NCBI GenBank assembly: GCA_016841875.1
Contig: JAENYG010000016.1
Coordinates: 1-64,000, forward strand
Reading direction: 5' to 3'
From: Syntrophomonas sp.
GTDB lineage: Bacteria > Bacillota > Syntrophomonadia > Syntrophomonadales > Syntrophomonadaceae
DNA length: 64,000 bases
Shown here in pieces: positions 54,568 to 63,300 of the stretch. Both the position numbers and the translations under genes were made by a program. Every line of letters begins with the position of its first letter. Positions within the stretch are counted from its first letter, which is position 1. Under the pieces are notes generated by a model. The model was not told the origin of the DNA and did no database searches. It saw only the letters and a program-made list of their open reading frames with translations.

Positions 54568-55482
54568 TTAGGCCTGCCGGAAGATATCTGGCTGTATCTC
54601 TACTACTGCTCCCAATTCCATTAAATGCTGCAGATGATGATACATGTATATTCTTTCCCATAAATCTTCCCAAAAAAATATCCTCCGATTAAAAGACAGG
54701 TGATACTGGGCCAGCTGCTCTAAAGTATGAGGTTCCTTCAACAAATCATATATCTGCTCTTCCCGGTCCAGCATAACCCGCAGATAGGTATCCAAACTCT
54801 GTCCGATGTTCTCAGTCAACGGCCGGCGATGAGATGATGCGAAGATGTGAGGATCAATTTCTTTTATAAGCTGCACCGAGTTAATGAACTGCCCCACATT
54901 TGAGCAAACATCTCCATACCATGGGCCGCCCCGGGTAGTATCAATATCACCTGCAAATAGTATTCCTTCTTTTTCGAAGTAGAATCCATAATGACCCATA
55001 CAATGTCCCGGCAGGTGCACCGCCGTAAACCGTATTCCCCGTCCTAGATCGAATTGCTGCCTATCAGTAAATGTTCCAGCTAGATCTAATTTTACGAAGC
55101 CAGGCCGTCCGGGAATATCCTTAGAGATTGGTAATGTATTATTTTCAGGCAGCGCCTTATCTCCCATAAATCTCTTCCACAAACTAAGTCCCCTTAGCTT
55201 TAAATAATTTTCCTCACTGCGATATGATTGTTCCTCTTCCTGGCCTGCATAGAGCCGAGTATCATTAAAAAGTACCCCACAATGGGTATGATCAGGATGG
55301 TTATGAGTAAGCATTCCAATATCTACCGAGTTCTTATCGATTTCTTCAAAGGCTTTGATCCCAGCTCCAAAATCTATGACAGCCCTTTGCTCTCCCTCTA
55401 TGTACATACATATACAATAGGGGAAAAAGTTTGGCGCATCTGGCATTAAAACTGAAATTCCTTGTGCCAAAGGCATCAACAT
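54568..55482 (-). CDS. Metallo-beta-lactamase fold hydrolase
   Basis: 304 residues. The zinc signature is LTHNHPDHTH, with further ligands in LPGHCMGHYG, LFAGDID and ASSHRRPL. ATG with GAGGGGGC upstream. The C-terminal helical extension (about 230-300) resembles lactonase/thioesterase-like members that act on CoA esters or lactones. The substrate is unknown. It converges on the CoA-transferase gene. Confidence 0.9.
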   Translation of the reverse strand: MLMPLAQGISVLMPDAPNFFPYCICMYIEGEQRAVIDFGAGIKAFEEIDKNSVDIGMLTHNHPDHTHCGVLFNDTRLYAGQEEEQSYRSEENYLKLRGLSLWKRFMGDKALPENNTLPISKDIPGRPGFVKLDLAGTFTDRQQFDLGRGIRFTAVHLPGHCMGHYGFYFEKEGILFAGDIDTTRGGPWYGDVCSNVGQFINSVQLIKEIDPHIFASSHRRPLTENIGQSLDTYLRVMLDREEQIYDLLKEPHTLEQLAQYHLSFNRRIFFWEDLWERIYMYHHLQHLMELGAVVEIQPDIFRQA

Positions 55483-55671
55483 CTTTATTGCCCCCTCACA
55501 AAATTATATTATTAAGTTTATTCAAAAAAAAATGCTTTTTACGTAATATTAATATTTTATCATTTATTAACGCGGTGTTGCGGGTATAATATAAATTTTT
55601 TCTCTAAAAATTGTCAAAAAAGTATCCCTGCTGATTAGAGGGATGAGGTTAAACTCTTTTCGTTAGTATGA

Positions 55672-56097
55672 TCAATCGTCGTGACTATGGTCTAATAGGT
55701 TTAACATATGTTCATAGGGTCTGCGGCGGCTATTTCTCAATACTTCCCCTAGCTGGGATTCAATGCTGTGGACCTTTCTGATAATCCTGGCTATTTCAAT
55801 GGTCCTGATATCAATACTGCTGATCTGCCTGCTGTTATCCAACAGGCTCTCCAGGTTGGCATCCATTTCAAGCAATCTCATGTCGAGCAGCCTATGGACT
55901 TTTTCGACTGCTGCCGTATTGCTTTGAACCTGTGATATAAGTTCTCTATTTATGGTTTGGATTTCAGTCCTGGATATTCTGCGCAGCTCATGGTACTGCT
56001 TATTGGCCCAGGCATCAACCAGCTTAATAATGACTATACTACAGCCAATCAGGGCCAGAACAGCAATAGCTAATTCCTGCCAGTTAATCTCGGTCAT
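55672..56097 (-). CDS. Single-helix membrane protein with coiled coil, unknown
   Basis: About 141 residues from the ATG at 56097 (GAGGAG nine bases upstream); the frame extends to 56190 without a better start. One N-terminal hydrophobic helix (about 8-25), then a long charged helical stretch with heptad character (about 35-125). Not recognised. The layout resembles small membrane-anchored coiled-coil proteins. Confidence 0.65.
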   Translation of the reverse strand: MTEINWQELAIAVLALIGCSIVIIKLVDAWANKQYHELRRISRTEIQTINRELISQVQSNTAAVEKVHRLLDMRLLEMDANLESLLDNSRQISSIDIRTIEIARIIRKVHSIESQLGEVLRNSRRRPYEHMLNLLDHSHDD

Positions 56098-56332
56098 GTT
56101 CCACAGCTCCTCTTCCATTATTTTACACAACACATTATATTCTGGGAGCTTCCTGATTGGTACTCGAAAAAGAAAAGACCGGTTGTCCATCCCGATCCCA
56201 TTAAGAATAACTTCCTATGTTTTTGCACATTATCAACAATTTATCCACAACCTGTGACTTTGTTCATGTTCTTTTTTGCTCCTAAGGTCACGTTAAGTCA
56301 TGAGGACGTTTCTGTTGACACACCCATGCACC

Positions 56333-57346
56333 CTAGTGAGCCTGATCCAGGTCACCTGGCGTGAAGGAAGACTCTAATATCTCAACTGCTTTACTATAAT
56401 CTTCAGATTTATCTTTAGGGTAAGAGAAAATAAAGGTATTCTGACTCTCGGCGCCGGCAAAGCTCTTCTGGTAATATACTGTATCATCTTCCAGCCAGGA
56501 TAATACAAAATAGTTATCTTCCAGTACGGTATAAGTTATTTCTCCTTCTATGGTATTCATCCAATCTAAATAAAGATCTTTGATCTCTTCTTCTAACACC
56601 AGGTTGGAGCCGAATACCGTCAGGCTTATTACACCATCATTAGAGGTAAAGGCCTGTCCGTCGCCATTGGCCGGCATCCGATTAGGGTTCAATTCCTGCG
56701 GGTAATATATATAGAAGCCATACCTGCTGTTGGTGTAAACATAATACCCTTCATATCCAGGCGCAGCTTCTCTATTCATAAAATACACCTCTGGTTCTCC
56801 GGTATCTTCATCCGCTGTGAGCTGCCCGGTCAATGTATTAGTTTCGCTGCTGCTTTGAAACATATTATCTCGATCTCCCAGGAGTATACACCGATTAAAT
56901 ATACCCAGCACTTTAACATCACCCAGAATTGTATTTTCATAGATGCCAAAAATATGATAATTCCTGTAAACCGATCCTGAGTCGATAATACTTTCTGGAA
57001 CTATAGCTGCCATACCTTTTGAAATGGGGTTATTCTCACTGGCCTGAACCATCTGCTGTTTGGTATAGTAGATAAAATCTTCTCTCCCTGGATTAGTGAA
57101 GAACATCAGCATTAATATGAGCGGAATGACGGCCGTAGATGCCCATAAGCTGCCCTTGATATATTCACCGCTTTCTCTTTTTTCCTCTTCCGCGGTATCG
57201 TCAACCCGTATCCCTCGTTCATTTAAAACCATCCCCACCGCTTTTATAAGCTCCTCCGGGTAATCATTCCGATTGCCCTGGTATATCAAAATGAGCTCCT
57301 CTTCAGGCTTATCCTTAATTTTTTCATATATCTCTTCAAAATCCAT
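56333..57346 (-). CDS. Membrane protein with DUF4359-like and PsbP-like parts, unknown
   Basis: 337 residues from ATG 57346 with GGGGGTG upstream. A cytoplasmic N-terminal region of about 65 residues, one transmembrane helix (about 70-90), then an extracytoplasmic part: first a DUF4359-like stretch (FFTNPGREDFIYYTKQQM), then a C-terminal beta-rich segment beginning RYGFYIYYPQELNP, like the lipoprotein/PsbP-type domains common in Clostridia. Function unknown. It probably exposes the C-terminal domain outside the cell. Confidence 0.7.
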   Translation of the reverse strand: MDFEEIYEKIKDKPEEELILIYQGNRNDYPEELIKAVGMVLNERGIRVDDTAEEEKRESGEYIKGSLWASTAVIPLILMLMFFTNPGREDFIYYTKQQMVQASENNPISKGMAAIVPESIIDSGSVYRNYHIFGIYENTILGDVKVLGIFNRCILLGDRDNMFQSSSETNTLTGQLTADEDTGEPEVYFMNREAAPGYEGYYVYTNSRYGFYIYYPQELNPNRMPANGDGQAFTSNDGVISLTVFGSNLVLEEEIKDLYLDWMNTIEGEITYTVLEDNYFVLSWLEDDTVYYQKSFAGAESQNTFIFSYPKDKSEDYSKAVEILESSFTPGDLDQAH

Positions 57347-57394
57347 ACTTATGCACCCCCTTTGTATATATTCGTCCCCGCCCACTACATTCCT

Positions 57395-58060
57395 GCTCTA
57401 TACGGGGACATTCCTATATTCAGGGACATTCCTGCAACTAAGTTCTCCCGGCAGGTGTGTCCCTGTTCCTTAGCTGCAGGTGTGTCCCCTGTCCTTGACC
57501 GGGGAAACCGGGGGACTGTCACCTCTGTCCTGCGTCAGCGGGACCGGGGGACTGTCCCCTCTGTTTCCCGTTTGGCGTCAGCCAAACTAATATACCCAGG
57601 GACATTCCTGCAACCAAGTTCTCCCAGCAGGTGTGTCCCTGTTCCTTGACCAGAGAATGTCACAATAATGCCCCACCTTCTTTTAATTCACTAAGCTATC
57701 ACCTTAGTCCTTAGCGGAAGGTGTGTCCCCTGTCCTTGACTACTTCAGGAAGGTGTGTCCCTGTCCTTGACCGGGGAAACCGGGGGACTGTCACCTCTGT
57801 CCTGCGTCAGCGGGACCGGGGGACTGTCCCCTCTGTTTCCCGTTTGGCGTCAGCCAAACTAATATACCCAGGGACATTCCTGCAACCAAGTTCTCCCAGC
57901 AGGTGTGTCCCTGTTCCTTGACCAGAGAATGTCACAATAATGCCCCACCTTCTTTTAATTCACTAAGCTATCACCTTAGTCCTTAGCGGAAGGTGTGTCC
58001 CTGTTCCTTGACCAGAGAATCTCACAATAATTGCCCCACCTTCTTTCTTGAAGGAAATAG
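57395..58060. repeat. REP-like array with a 240-bp direct duplication
   Basis: Two nearly identical copies of about 240 bp, 57491-57734 and 57763-58006 (offset 272). Each holds two GGGGACTGTC palindromes, the TTTGGC...GCCAAA hairpin, a GGGACATTCCT/AGGTGTGTCCC hairpin and the AATTCACTAAGCT element that is inverted at 40.7-41.0 kb. ORFs within it are repeat translations. No gene is seen. Confidence 0.9.
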
Positions 58061-58170
58061 CAACTTGGAGTTGAATATTTAAAAGCAACAGATAAAAAAG
58101 ATAATCCTCACCTGAGATGTTAAAATATGGTAGCAGTCGATAGAATAATATGGTTAAGAGGTACGACGAT

Positions 58171-60060
58171 ATGCCAACAGTTCAAAAACATATGCTATCT
58201 TATCAACCTAAAAGAATAAGTTCGGATGGCATTATTAAAGTCTCTCTCATTCAAGAGCAATACCCTAAACAGCTTATCGGCAGACGGGCGGGAGAGGGGC
58301 TCTATGTAGGGAGGATCAACATTGGTGATAACCCTCAAGAATCCCGGGAATTTGTTCGCAAGATGATGGACAATATTCCCATGAATACAGATATCGCAGT
58401 TGTATCTGAACACCCTGGCAATTCGGCTTCTCTAGATCTTTTTCAAAAACAGTCTGATGAACACAAACAGTTAATTATTGCTCGGTTGGGCTATCATTTG
58501 CATGAAGCTAGCCATCAGATATATAATTCCGTAGCGGTAGTAATTCCTGATCACCAACCCATCCTGGTTGACCAGATTTCCTTTTCTGCCGAAGACCTCA
58601 AATTTCAAGCCGAGGGCACCCTACATCGGGGTACAGATATACACGTCTTTTCAACCCCTGTGGCAAATATTGGCGTAATCAGCTGTCACGACTATACTCA
58701 TGCAGATATCCTAAAGAAACTTTTTGAACACCATATCGAAGTTCTGATCGTATCTTCATTTAATCCGGCTACTCGATTATTTATGCAGTATGCTCTGGCA
58801 GATATCCACCGCTTTTCCTGTTTTGTTATCCTATCTAATATTGCTAACTACGGTGGAAGCGGTGTTTTTGCCCCATTCCGATATAATGGGCCTAGACGTG
58901 CTTCCATGACCCTGGGTGGAGCCCTGGCCTATACCCAGGGTCAAACCAGGGCTTACCTGGAGGTAGATCTTCCTATTACCGATCTGCGGAAACTTCGTAA
59001 TGGCGAAAGCAGCGGGACTGATGTCTTCGAAGATGCTATGACCTGGACTCCGATTTACCCCAGCGAAGAATATCTAGCTCAGGGGGAACCAGATTTCAAA
59101 CAGAAGCTGGAAGCGGATCACTTCTTGGAGACTATTGATCTAGAAAAGGCTGGTTATGTCACGGCCGCTCAAGATGAGCTGCAGATCGGTGTCGCCCATC
59201 TGCAATCGATGGATAAAGAAGACTATATTGACAACTATTACTGCATTTCCTGTTCCAGCAATGCTCCTGATTTTATCAAAAAGATACAAGCCCATCTGCA
59301 ATTTCTGGTTGAAAAATTGGAGCGCACCGGTCAAAGGATTGATTTTCTAGTATTCCCGGAACTTTTTCTGCCTCTGACTGTGGAGACTGACTTGATGGCT
59401 TTTGCCAGAAGGTTTAACACCATTATCATAGGTGGAGTGGAATTTGACCCTCAACCCAATGATCTGGAAAGCCCGGAAATGGCCCAGGGAGTTAATCGAT
59501 GTTTTATCTACGTCCCTACTAAAACGGGAGATGTCAGGCGCTTCCAGTACGATAAACTGACCCGCTCCCAGTATGATGCACGCACTCCTGCAGTGGGAGA
59601 TAGTGGATGGGGATATTTTAAGATGACCCGGGGCAATAAGCTTATTCGTTTTGCCTGTGGTGATCACTGGTCCTTTGGTGTATTAATTTGTTATGATTAC
59701 AGTCATTTTGATATTATCCATCGAATAAACCGGGATGCTGCATATCAAATGCCTCTAGAGATGTTGTTTGTCGTGGCCAGTAATCCAGACAGCCAGCTCT
59801 ATGAACGCTGCTGTATTGCCGATAGCCATCGTTATTATCAATATATTATCATGTCTAATGTCAGCCAGTATGGTGGTAGTGGTGTTTTTGCCCCTATAAA
59901 AACTCAAGGCCACAGGCAAACTCTGTTCAGCGCAGGCATAGGAACAGAAGGCCTGTCTATAACAACTCTGGCCTTAAAGAATTTACAGGAGGCTAGAAAG
60001 GCCCAACAGATTTCACCCAGCAGTGATTTCCAGCACAAACCAGGCATTTTTCAAGCGTGA
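58171..60060 (+). CDS. Tandem carbon-nitrogen hydrolase (nitrilase-fold) protein
   Basis: About 629 residues from ATG 58171 (AAGAGGT upstream; ATG 58150 also in frame). Two nitrilase-like domains. The second (about 345-610) has the full catalytic set: Glu in FLVFPELFLP, Lys in YDKLTRSQYD, Cys in VLICYDYSHFD. The first (about 30-300) has Glu in VVSEHPG and Cys in VISCHDYTH, but the lysine position appears to be Gln (VDQISFSAED). Both end with a shared YGGSGVFAP motif, which suggests an internal duplication. One domain probably hydrolyses an amide or nitrile and the other is structural. No obvious partner gene. Confidence 0.8.
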   Translation: MPTVQKHMLSYQPKRISSDGIIKVSLIQEQYPKQLIGRRAGEGLYVGRINIGDNPQESREFVRKMMDNIPMNTDIAVVSEHPGNSASLDLFQKQSDEHKQLIIARLGYHLHEASHQIYNSVAVVIPDHQPILVDQISFSAEDLKFQAEGTLHRGTDIHVFSTPVANIGVISCHDYTHADILKKLFEHHIEVLIVSSFNPATRLFMQYALADIHRFSCFVILSNIANYGGSGVFAPFRYNGPRRASMTLGGALAYTQGQTRAYLEVDLPITDLRKLRNGESSGTDVFEDAMTWTPIYPSEEYLAQGEPDFKQKLEADHFLETIDLEKAGYVTAAQDELQIGVAHLQSMDKEDYIDNYYCISCSSNAPDFIKKIQAHLQFLVEKLERTGQRIDFLVFPELFLPLTVETDLMAFARRFNTIIIGGVEFDPQPNDLESPEMAQGVNRCFIYVPTKTGDVRRFQYDKLTRSQYDARTPAVGDSGWGYFKMTRGNKLIRFACGDHWSFGVLICYDYSHFDIIHRINRDAAYQMPLEMLFVVASNPDSQLYERCCIADSHRYYQYIIMSNVSQYGGSGVFAPIKTQGHRQTLFSAGIGTEGLSITTLALKNLQEARKAQQISPSSDFQHKPGIFQA

Positions 60061-60231
60061 GGGAAGAAGCAAAAAGCATCTGCCCCCCCCGTTATGCAGG
60101 GATGAGAGTACCGGAAATAATGGGATTAGCACGTTGAACGAATTGGGGGAATCTCATTAGATGCGAAAAAGAGCTGAAAGATTTCGCAGGTAATATCATC
60201 TGCTATATAGGGGTCAGTACCGACATTACTG

Positions 60232-61572
60232 CTAGTCATCTTCCCTCTCGGCAGCATTCTCCAGCCACCTGGCAGCGGCTTCCAACAAGCTTGCTTTTTG
60301 ATTGGCCTCCGGTTTCCCTAGAACTATATCCAGCAGCCTATTGAGAACCGTACCGATCTCTTTTCCCGGCTGATATCCAATAGCTATAAGGTCATTGCCA
60401 TTCACAGCCAGGTCTTTGATGCTCAGAGCATTCTCGCTGGCCAGGATTTTCTCTGCCAACTGTTGGGTTCGGACAATGGCCGTGGTGCTGTAAGGTGCAG
60501 CCCCGGCTAAGATGTCTGCTCTCTGCAGGGTAAAAAGCTGGTCCAGGACCTCTTCCCCCACTCTGGCGATAAGCCTTCGAACAGCTCCTGGAGTCGGCTG
60601 CTCCAGCCTGCTCATATGCTCACTTACCAGGCGGGTGACCTTGCTTACCGTACTCCGGCTGAACTTCAGTCTGCTGAGTACCTGCTCCGAAATATGGGTG
60701 CTTTCCAGCTGGTGTTGATAGAAGTGACCGATGCCTTCTTCACTGCAGGTAAAGGTAGCTGGTTTACCAATGTCATGCAGCAGTGCCGCCAACCTGATCT
60801 CCAGATGGGCCGGCACCTGGTCCAGTACTGCCAGAGTATGGCTGAAGACATCGCAGGTATGAGCAGGATTTTGCTGATCAAAACCTACGGTTGCCAGGAT
60901 TTCTGGAATTATATATTCCATCAAGCCCATATCCACCAGCATTTTTATCCCCTGTCCAGGTCGATCCGAGAGCAGTATGCCCGCCAGTTCCTCCCGAATT
61001 CGCTCCACAGCGACGCCCTCCAGCAGAGGCCGGCAATCCGTTATGGCCCGGGGAAGATTTTCCCCTAATGTGAAATCCAGCACCGTGGATAGACGAACAG
61101 CCCGCAGCATACGCAGGGGATCTTCCTGAAAGCGTGCTACCGCTTGGTCCTGGGGCGAGCGAATCACTTTTCTTTTTATATCCTGCTTCCCGCCAAAGGG
61201 ATCAAACACCTGCCCATCTGCATCGATGGCCATAGCATTTATGGTAAAGTCCCGCTGCAGCAGATCGCCCCGCAAGGAGCTCAACCAGTCCTCGTCACTT
61301 ATGCAGCCGTCTTTACACCGACTAACTTCTACTTTTTCCTCATCCAGGAATACTACTACCGTTCCGTGTTTCTCTCCCAGTGGGAGAACTCTGGCAAAAT
61401 AACCCATAATGTCCTGAACCTCCGCAGAACTCACCAGGTCAAAATCGGTGGGAGTACGACCCATGACCAGGTCACGAACCGCTCCACCCACGATACTGGC
61501 CTGCTGACCATGAGACTGAATTTCCTGGAGGACAAAGTCAACATAATGAGGTATAGCATGTTTTATATCCAT
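60232..61572 (-). CDS. cca: tRNA nucleotidyltransferase / poly(A) polymerase family, HD domain
   Basis: 446 residues. Nucleotidyltransferase motif GGAVRDLVMGRTPTDFDLV (with catalytic D-x-D), RRA-like nucleotide recognition region LRMLRAVRLSTVLDF, and a C-terminal HD domain (LLHDIGKP). It repairs or adds the 3' CCA of tRNAs; the same fold also includes A-adding and CC-adding enzymes, which cannot be told apart by eye. ATG with GGGAGACG upstream. Single gene. Confidence 0.92.
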   Translation of the reverse strand: MDIKHAIPHYVDFVLQEIQSHGQQASIVGGAVRDLVMGRTPTDFDLVSSAEVQDIMGYFARVLPLGEKHGTVVVFLDEEKVEVSRCKDGCISDEDWLSSLRGDLLQRDFTINAMAIDADGQVFDPFGGKQDIKRKVIRSPQDQAVARFQEDPLRMLRAVRLSTVLDFTLGENLPRAITDCRPLLEGVAVERIREELAGILLSDRPGQGIKMLVDMGLMEYIIPEILATVGFDQQNPAHTCDVFSHTLAVLDQVPAHLEIRLAALLHDIGKPATFTCSEEGIGHFYQHQLESTHISEQVLSRLKFSRSTVSKVTRLVSEHMSRLEQPTPGAVRRLIARVGEEVLDQLFTLQRADILAGAAPYSTTAIVRTQQLAEKILASENALSIKDLAVNGNDLIAIGYQPGKEIGTVLNRLLDIVLGKPEANQKASLLEAAARWLENAAEREDD

Positions 61573-61762
61573 GTATTCGTCTCCCTGATACTAATTAGTG
61601 TTTAGGCAGCTTGACTTAATTTTGTTTATAGAATACAAAAGGATGGTTGAAAAGAAAGACAATTTGCTTAATTTGAAGAGTCCGAGCAGGAATCTTAAGT
61701 GAAAATAGGTAAACTAAAAACTTATAGGCTACAAGGCTGATATTGGATTTCCCAGTATCAGT

Positions 61763-62011
61763 CTAGGTTACTTTCTGCTGCATATCCGCAAAACAACTAT
61801 CACATATGAATTTACCCTTATAGTTCTGTACCCCCTCTACATTGCCACAAAAAATACACCCCGGTGAATACTTCTGCAGTACAATTTTCTCACCGTCGGT
61901 AAGTATCTCCAGAGCATCTCTATCATCTATCCCCATCGTTCTGCGCAGTTCTATCGGAATCACTATCCGTCCCAGTTCATCGATTTTCCTTACCACACCA
62001 GTTGATTTCAT
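61763..62011 (-). CDS. AbrB/SpoVT-type regulator with zinc-finger tail
   Basis: 82 residues. The swapped-hairpin DNA-binding motif VRKIDELGRIVIPIELRRTMGI is classic AbrB. Two CxxC pairs (CIFC and CDSC) follow, a zinc ribbon seen in some clostridial members. ATG with AAAGGAGG upstream. A hairpin with stem GGCTGATA/TATCAGTC overlaps the end of the gene (61737-61764). AbrB-type proteins act as transition-state regulators. Confidence 0.93.
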   Translation of the reverse strand: MKSTGVVRKIDELGRIVIPIELRRTMGIDDRDALEILTDGEKIVLQKYSPGCIFCGNVEGVQNYKGKFICDSCFADMQQKVT

Positions 62012-62193
62012 GCTTCAAACCTCCTTTTCACCCCGAGTATTCCAAAGAATATTGACCTTACAAGCAAGTTCACTTAGCATGTTCCATATTATGGCTGTAT
62101 ATATAAAATATACCAATTTTTTTTAGGATTAGCAATATAGTGACAAATAGAAGTACAATATGATTAAATCGAGGTTTTGTACAGGGGAATGTT

Positions 62194-62793
62194 ATGAATA
62201 AACTGCAAGGATTTTACGAACTTAAAAAAATCGGAATTCCATCAGTTCCGTGGCAAGCTTTCACAGCCAACACGCATTTAGATTCGGACCTGCTTTGGAC
62301 TATAAGAGTTGCAGCAGCAGAAGGAAACGACTTCAATCTCCCACGAGCGGTGGGAGTTTCTGCCCGGGAGGCTGTGAATAAAGGCCTGGAATTCCTTAAC
62401 GCTTTCCAGGAGCCAGATCTGGTAATATATTACCCATATTTCATTGCGCTCAAAAGCGGCACCATAAGCATACAGGAACACCGAACTATCATCGAAGCGG
62501 TCAATGAGGACCTGTGGAATTTGACAACCTCAGGCCGCCGTGATGTTACCATAATCATCGACCATAGCTCTGGCCAAATATCTAAATATGGTGATACCGC
62601 GTTTTTGGATGAAAACGAACTTGCAGAACTATTTAAATATCAAAGAATAATCCGGGCTCAAAATAAACAGCACCTGATTGGCAATACCACGATCATGGTC
62701 GAATGGAGTTATGCCATGAACTCCAGTATCGATCGGCAGCCCCGGGGGGATAAATACCTGGTGTTTTATGAATACCGGGTCTTAGCATACTAA
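62194..62793 (+). CDS. Hypothetical protein, 199 residues
   Basis: Not recognised. ATG start with AGGGGA upstream. Soluble, alpha/beta composition, no signal peptide. The opening (LKKIGIPSVPWQAF) recalls ATP-grasp-like starts but no ATP motif follows. Codon use matches the neighbourhood. The next gene starts 120 bases later on the same strand. Confidence 0.7.
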   Translation: MNKLQGFYELKKIGIPSVPWQAFTANTHLDSDLLWTIRVAAAEGNDFNLPRAVGVSAREAVNKGLEFLNAFQEPDLVIYYPYFIALKSGTISIQEHRTIIEAVNEDLWNLTTSGRRDVTIIIDHSSGQISKYGDTAFLDENELAELFKYQRIIRAQNKQHLIGNTTIMVEWSYAMNSSIDRQPRGDKYLVFYEYRVLAY

Positions 62794-62912
62794 GATGGCA
62801 AATCGCAGAGTTGGATAAGATATTGATAATCTACGGTTTGACCATAAGCATTTATTTACTATTGACCTTTCCCTTGGGTAATAGTCTACCATGGTCTTTG
62901 GGGGTGGTAATA

Positions 62913-63170
62913 ATGAAGATAAGTGAAGTCATGAAAGTAACTGGACTCACTAAAAAAGCAATATATTACTTCGAAGATGAAGGATTGATAAGTCCCCAAA
63001 AAGACATCGAAAACAGTTATAGACGATATTCGGAAAAAGATCTGCATCGACTTGTTCAGTTCGTATTATCACACCAGACAATATTTGAAGACATGGATAA
63101 ATACATGGTGATATTGAGCAGCAGATTCCAAAAATATAGAGCTTTGTTAACTTCATCAGGGTTGGCATAA
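62913..63170 (+). CDS. Short MerR-family protein
   Basis: 85 residues from ATG 62913 with GGGGGTGG upstream; the frame opens at 62811 but the extra part is a membrane-like stretch without a good start. MerR helix-turn-helix (MKISEVMKVTGLTKKAIYYFEDEGLISP, RYSEKDLHRL) is clear. The usual long dimerisation helix and effector domain are absent, so it is either a minimal MerR protein or a truncated remnant. Confidence 0.75.
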   Translation: MKISEVMKVTGLTKKAIYYFEDEGLISPQKDIENSYRRYSEKDLHRLVQFVLSHQTIFEDMDKYMVILSSRFQKYRALLTSSGLA

Positions 63171-63300
63171 TTGCTATATTCACCTGCCGAAGTACCAGAA
63201 AGTGAGCTGCTCACCAGGATCGTAATGCCGACAAAATAAATAAGTTATACCAGCAGGAAACCCTGGTATTAGATTGGCATTGGACGCCGGTATGGGAATT

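Noticed and set aside
57362-57921. ORFs of 66-95 codons such as 57362-57649 and 57721-57921
   Set aside because: They are translations of the REP modules: identical peptides recur in each copy, and no ribosome site or family match exists.
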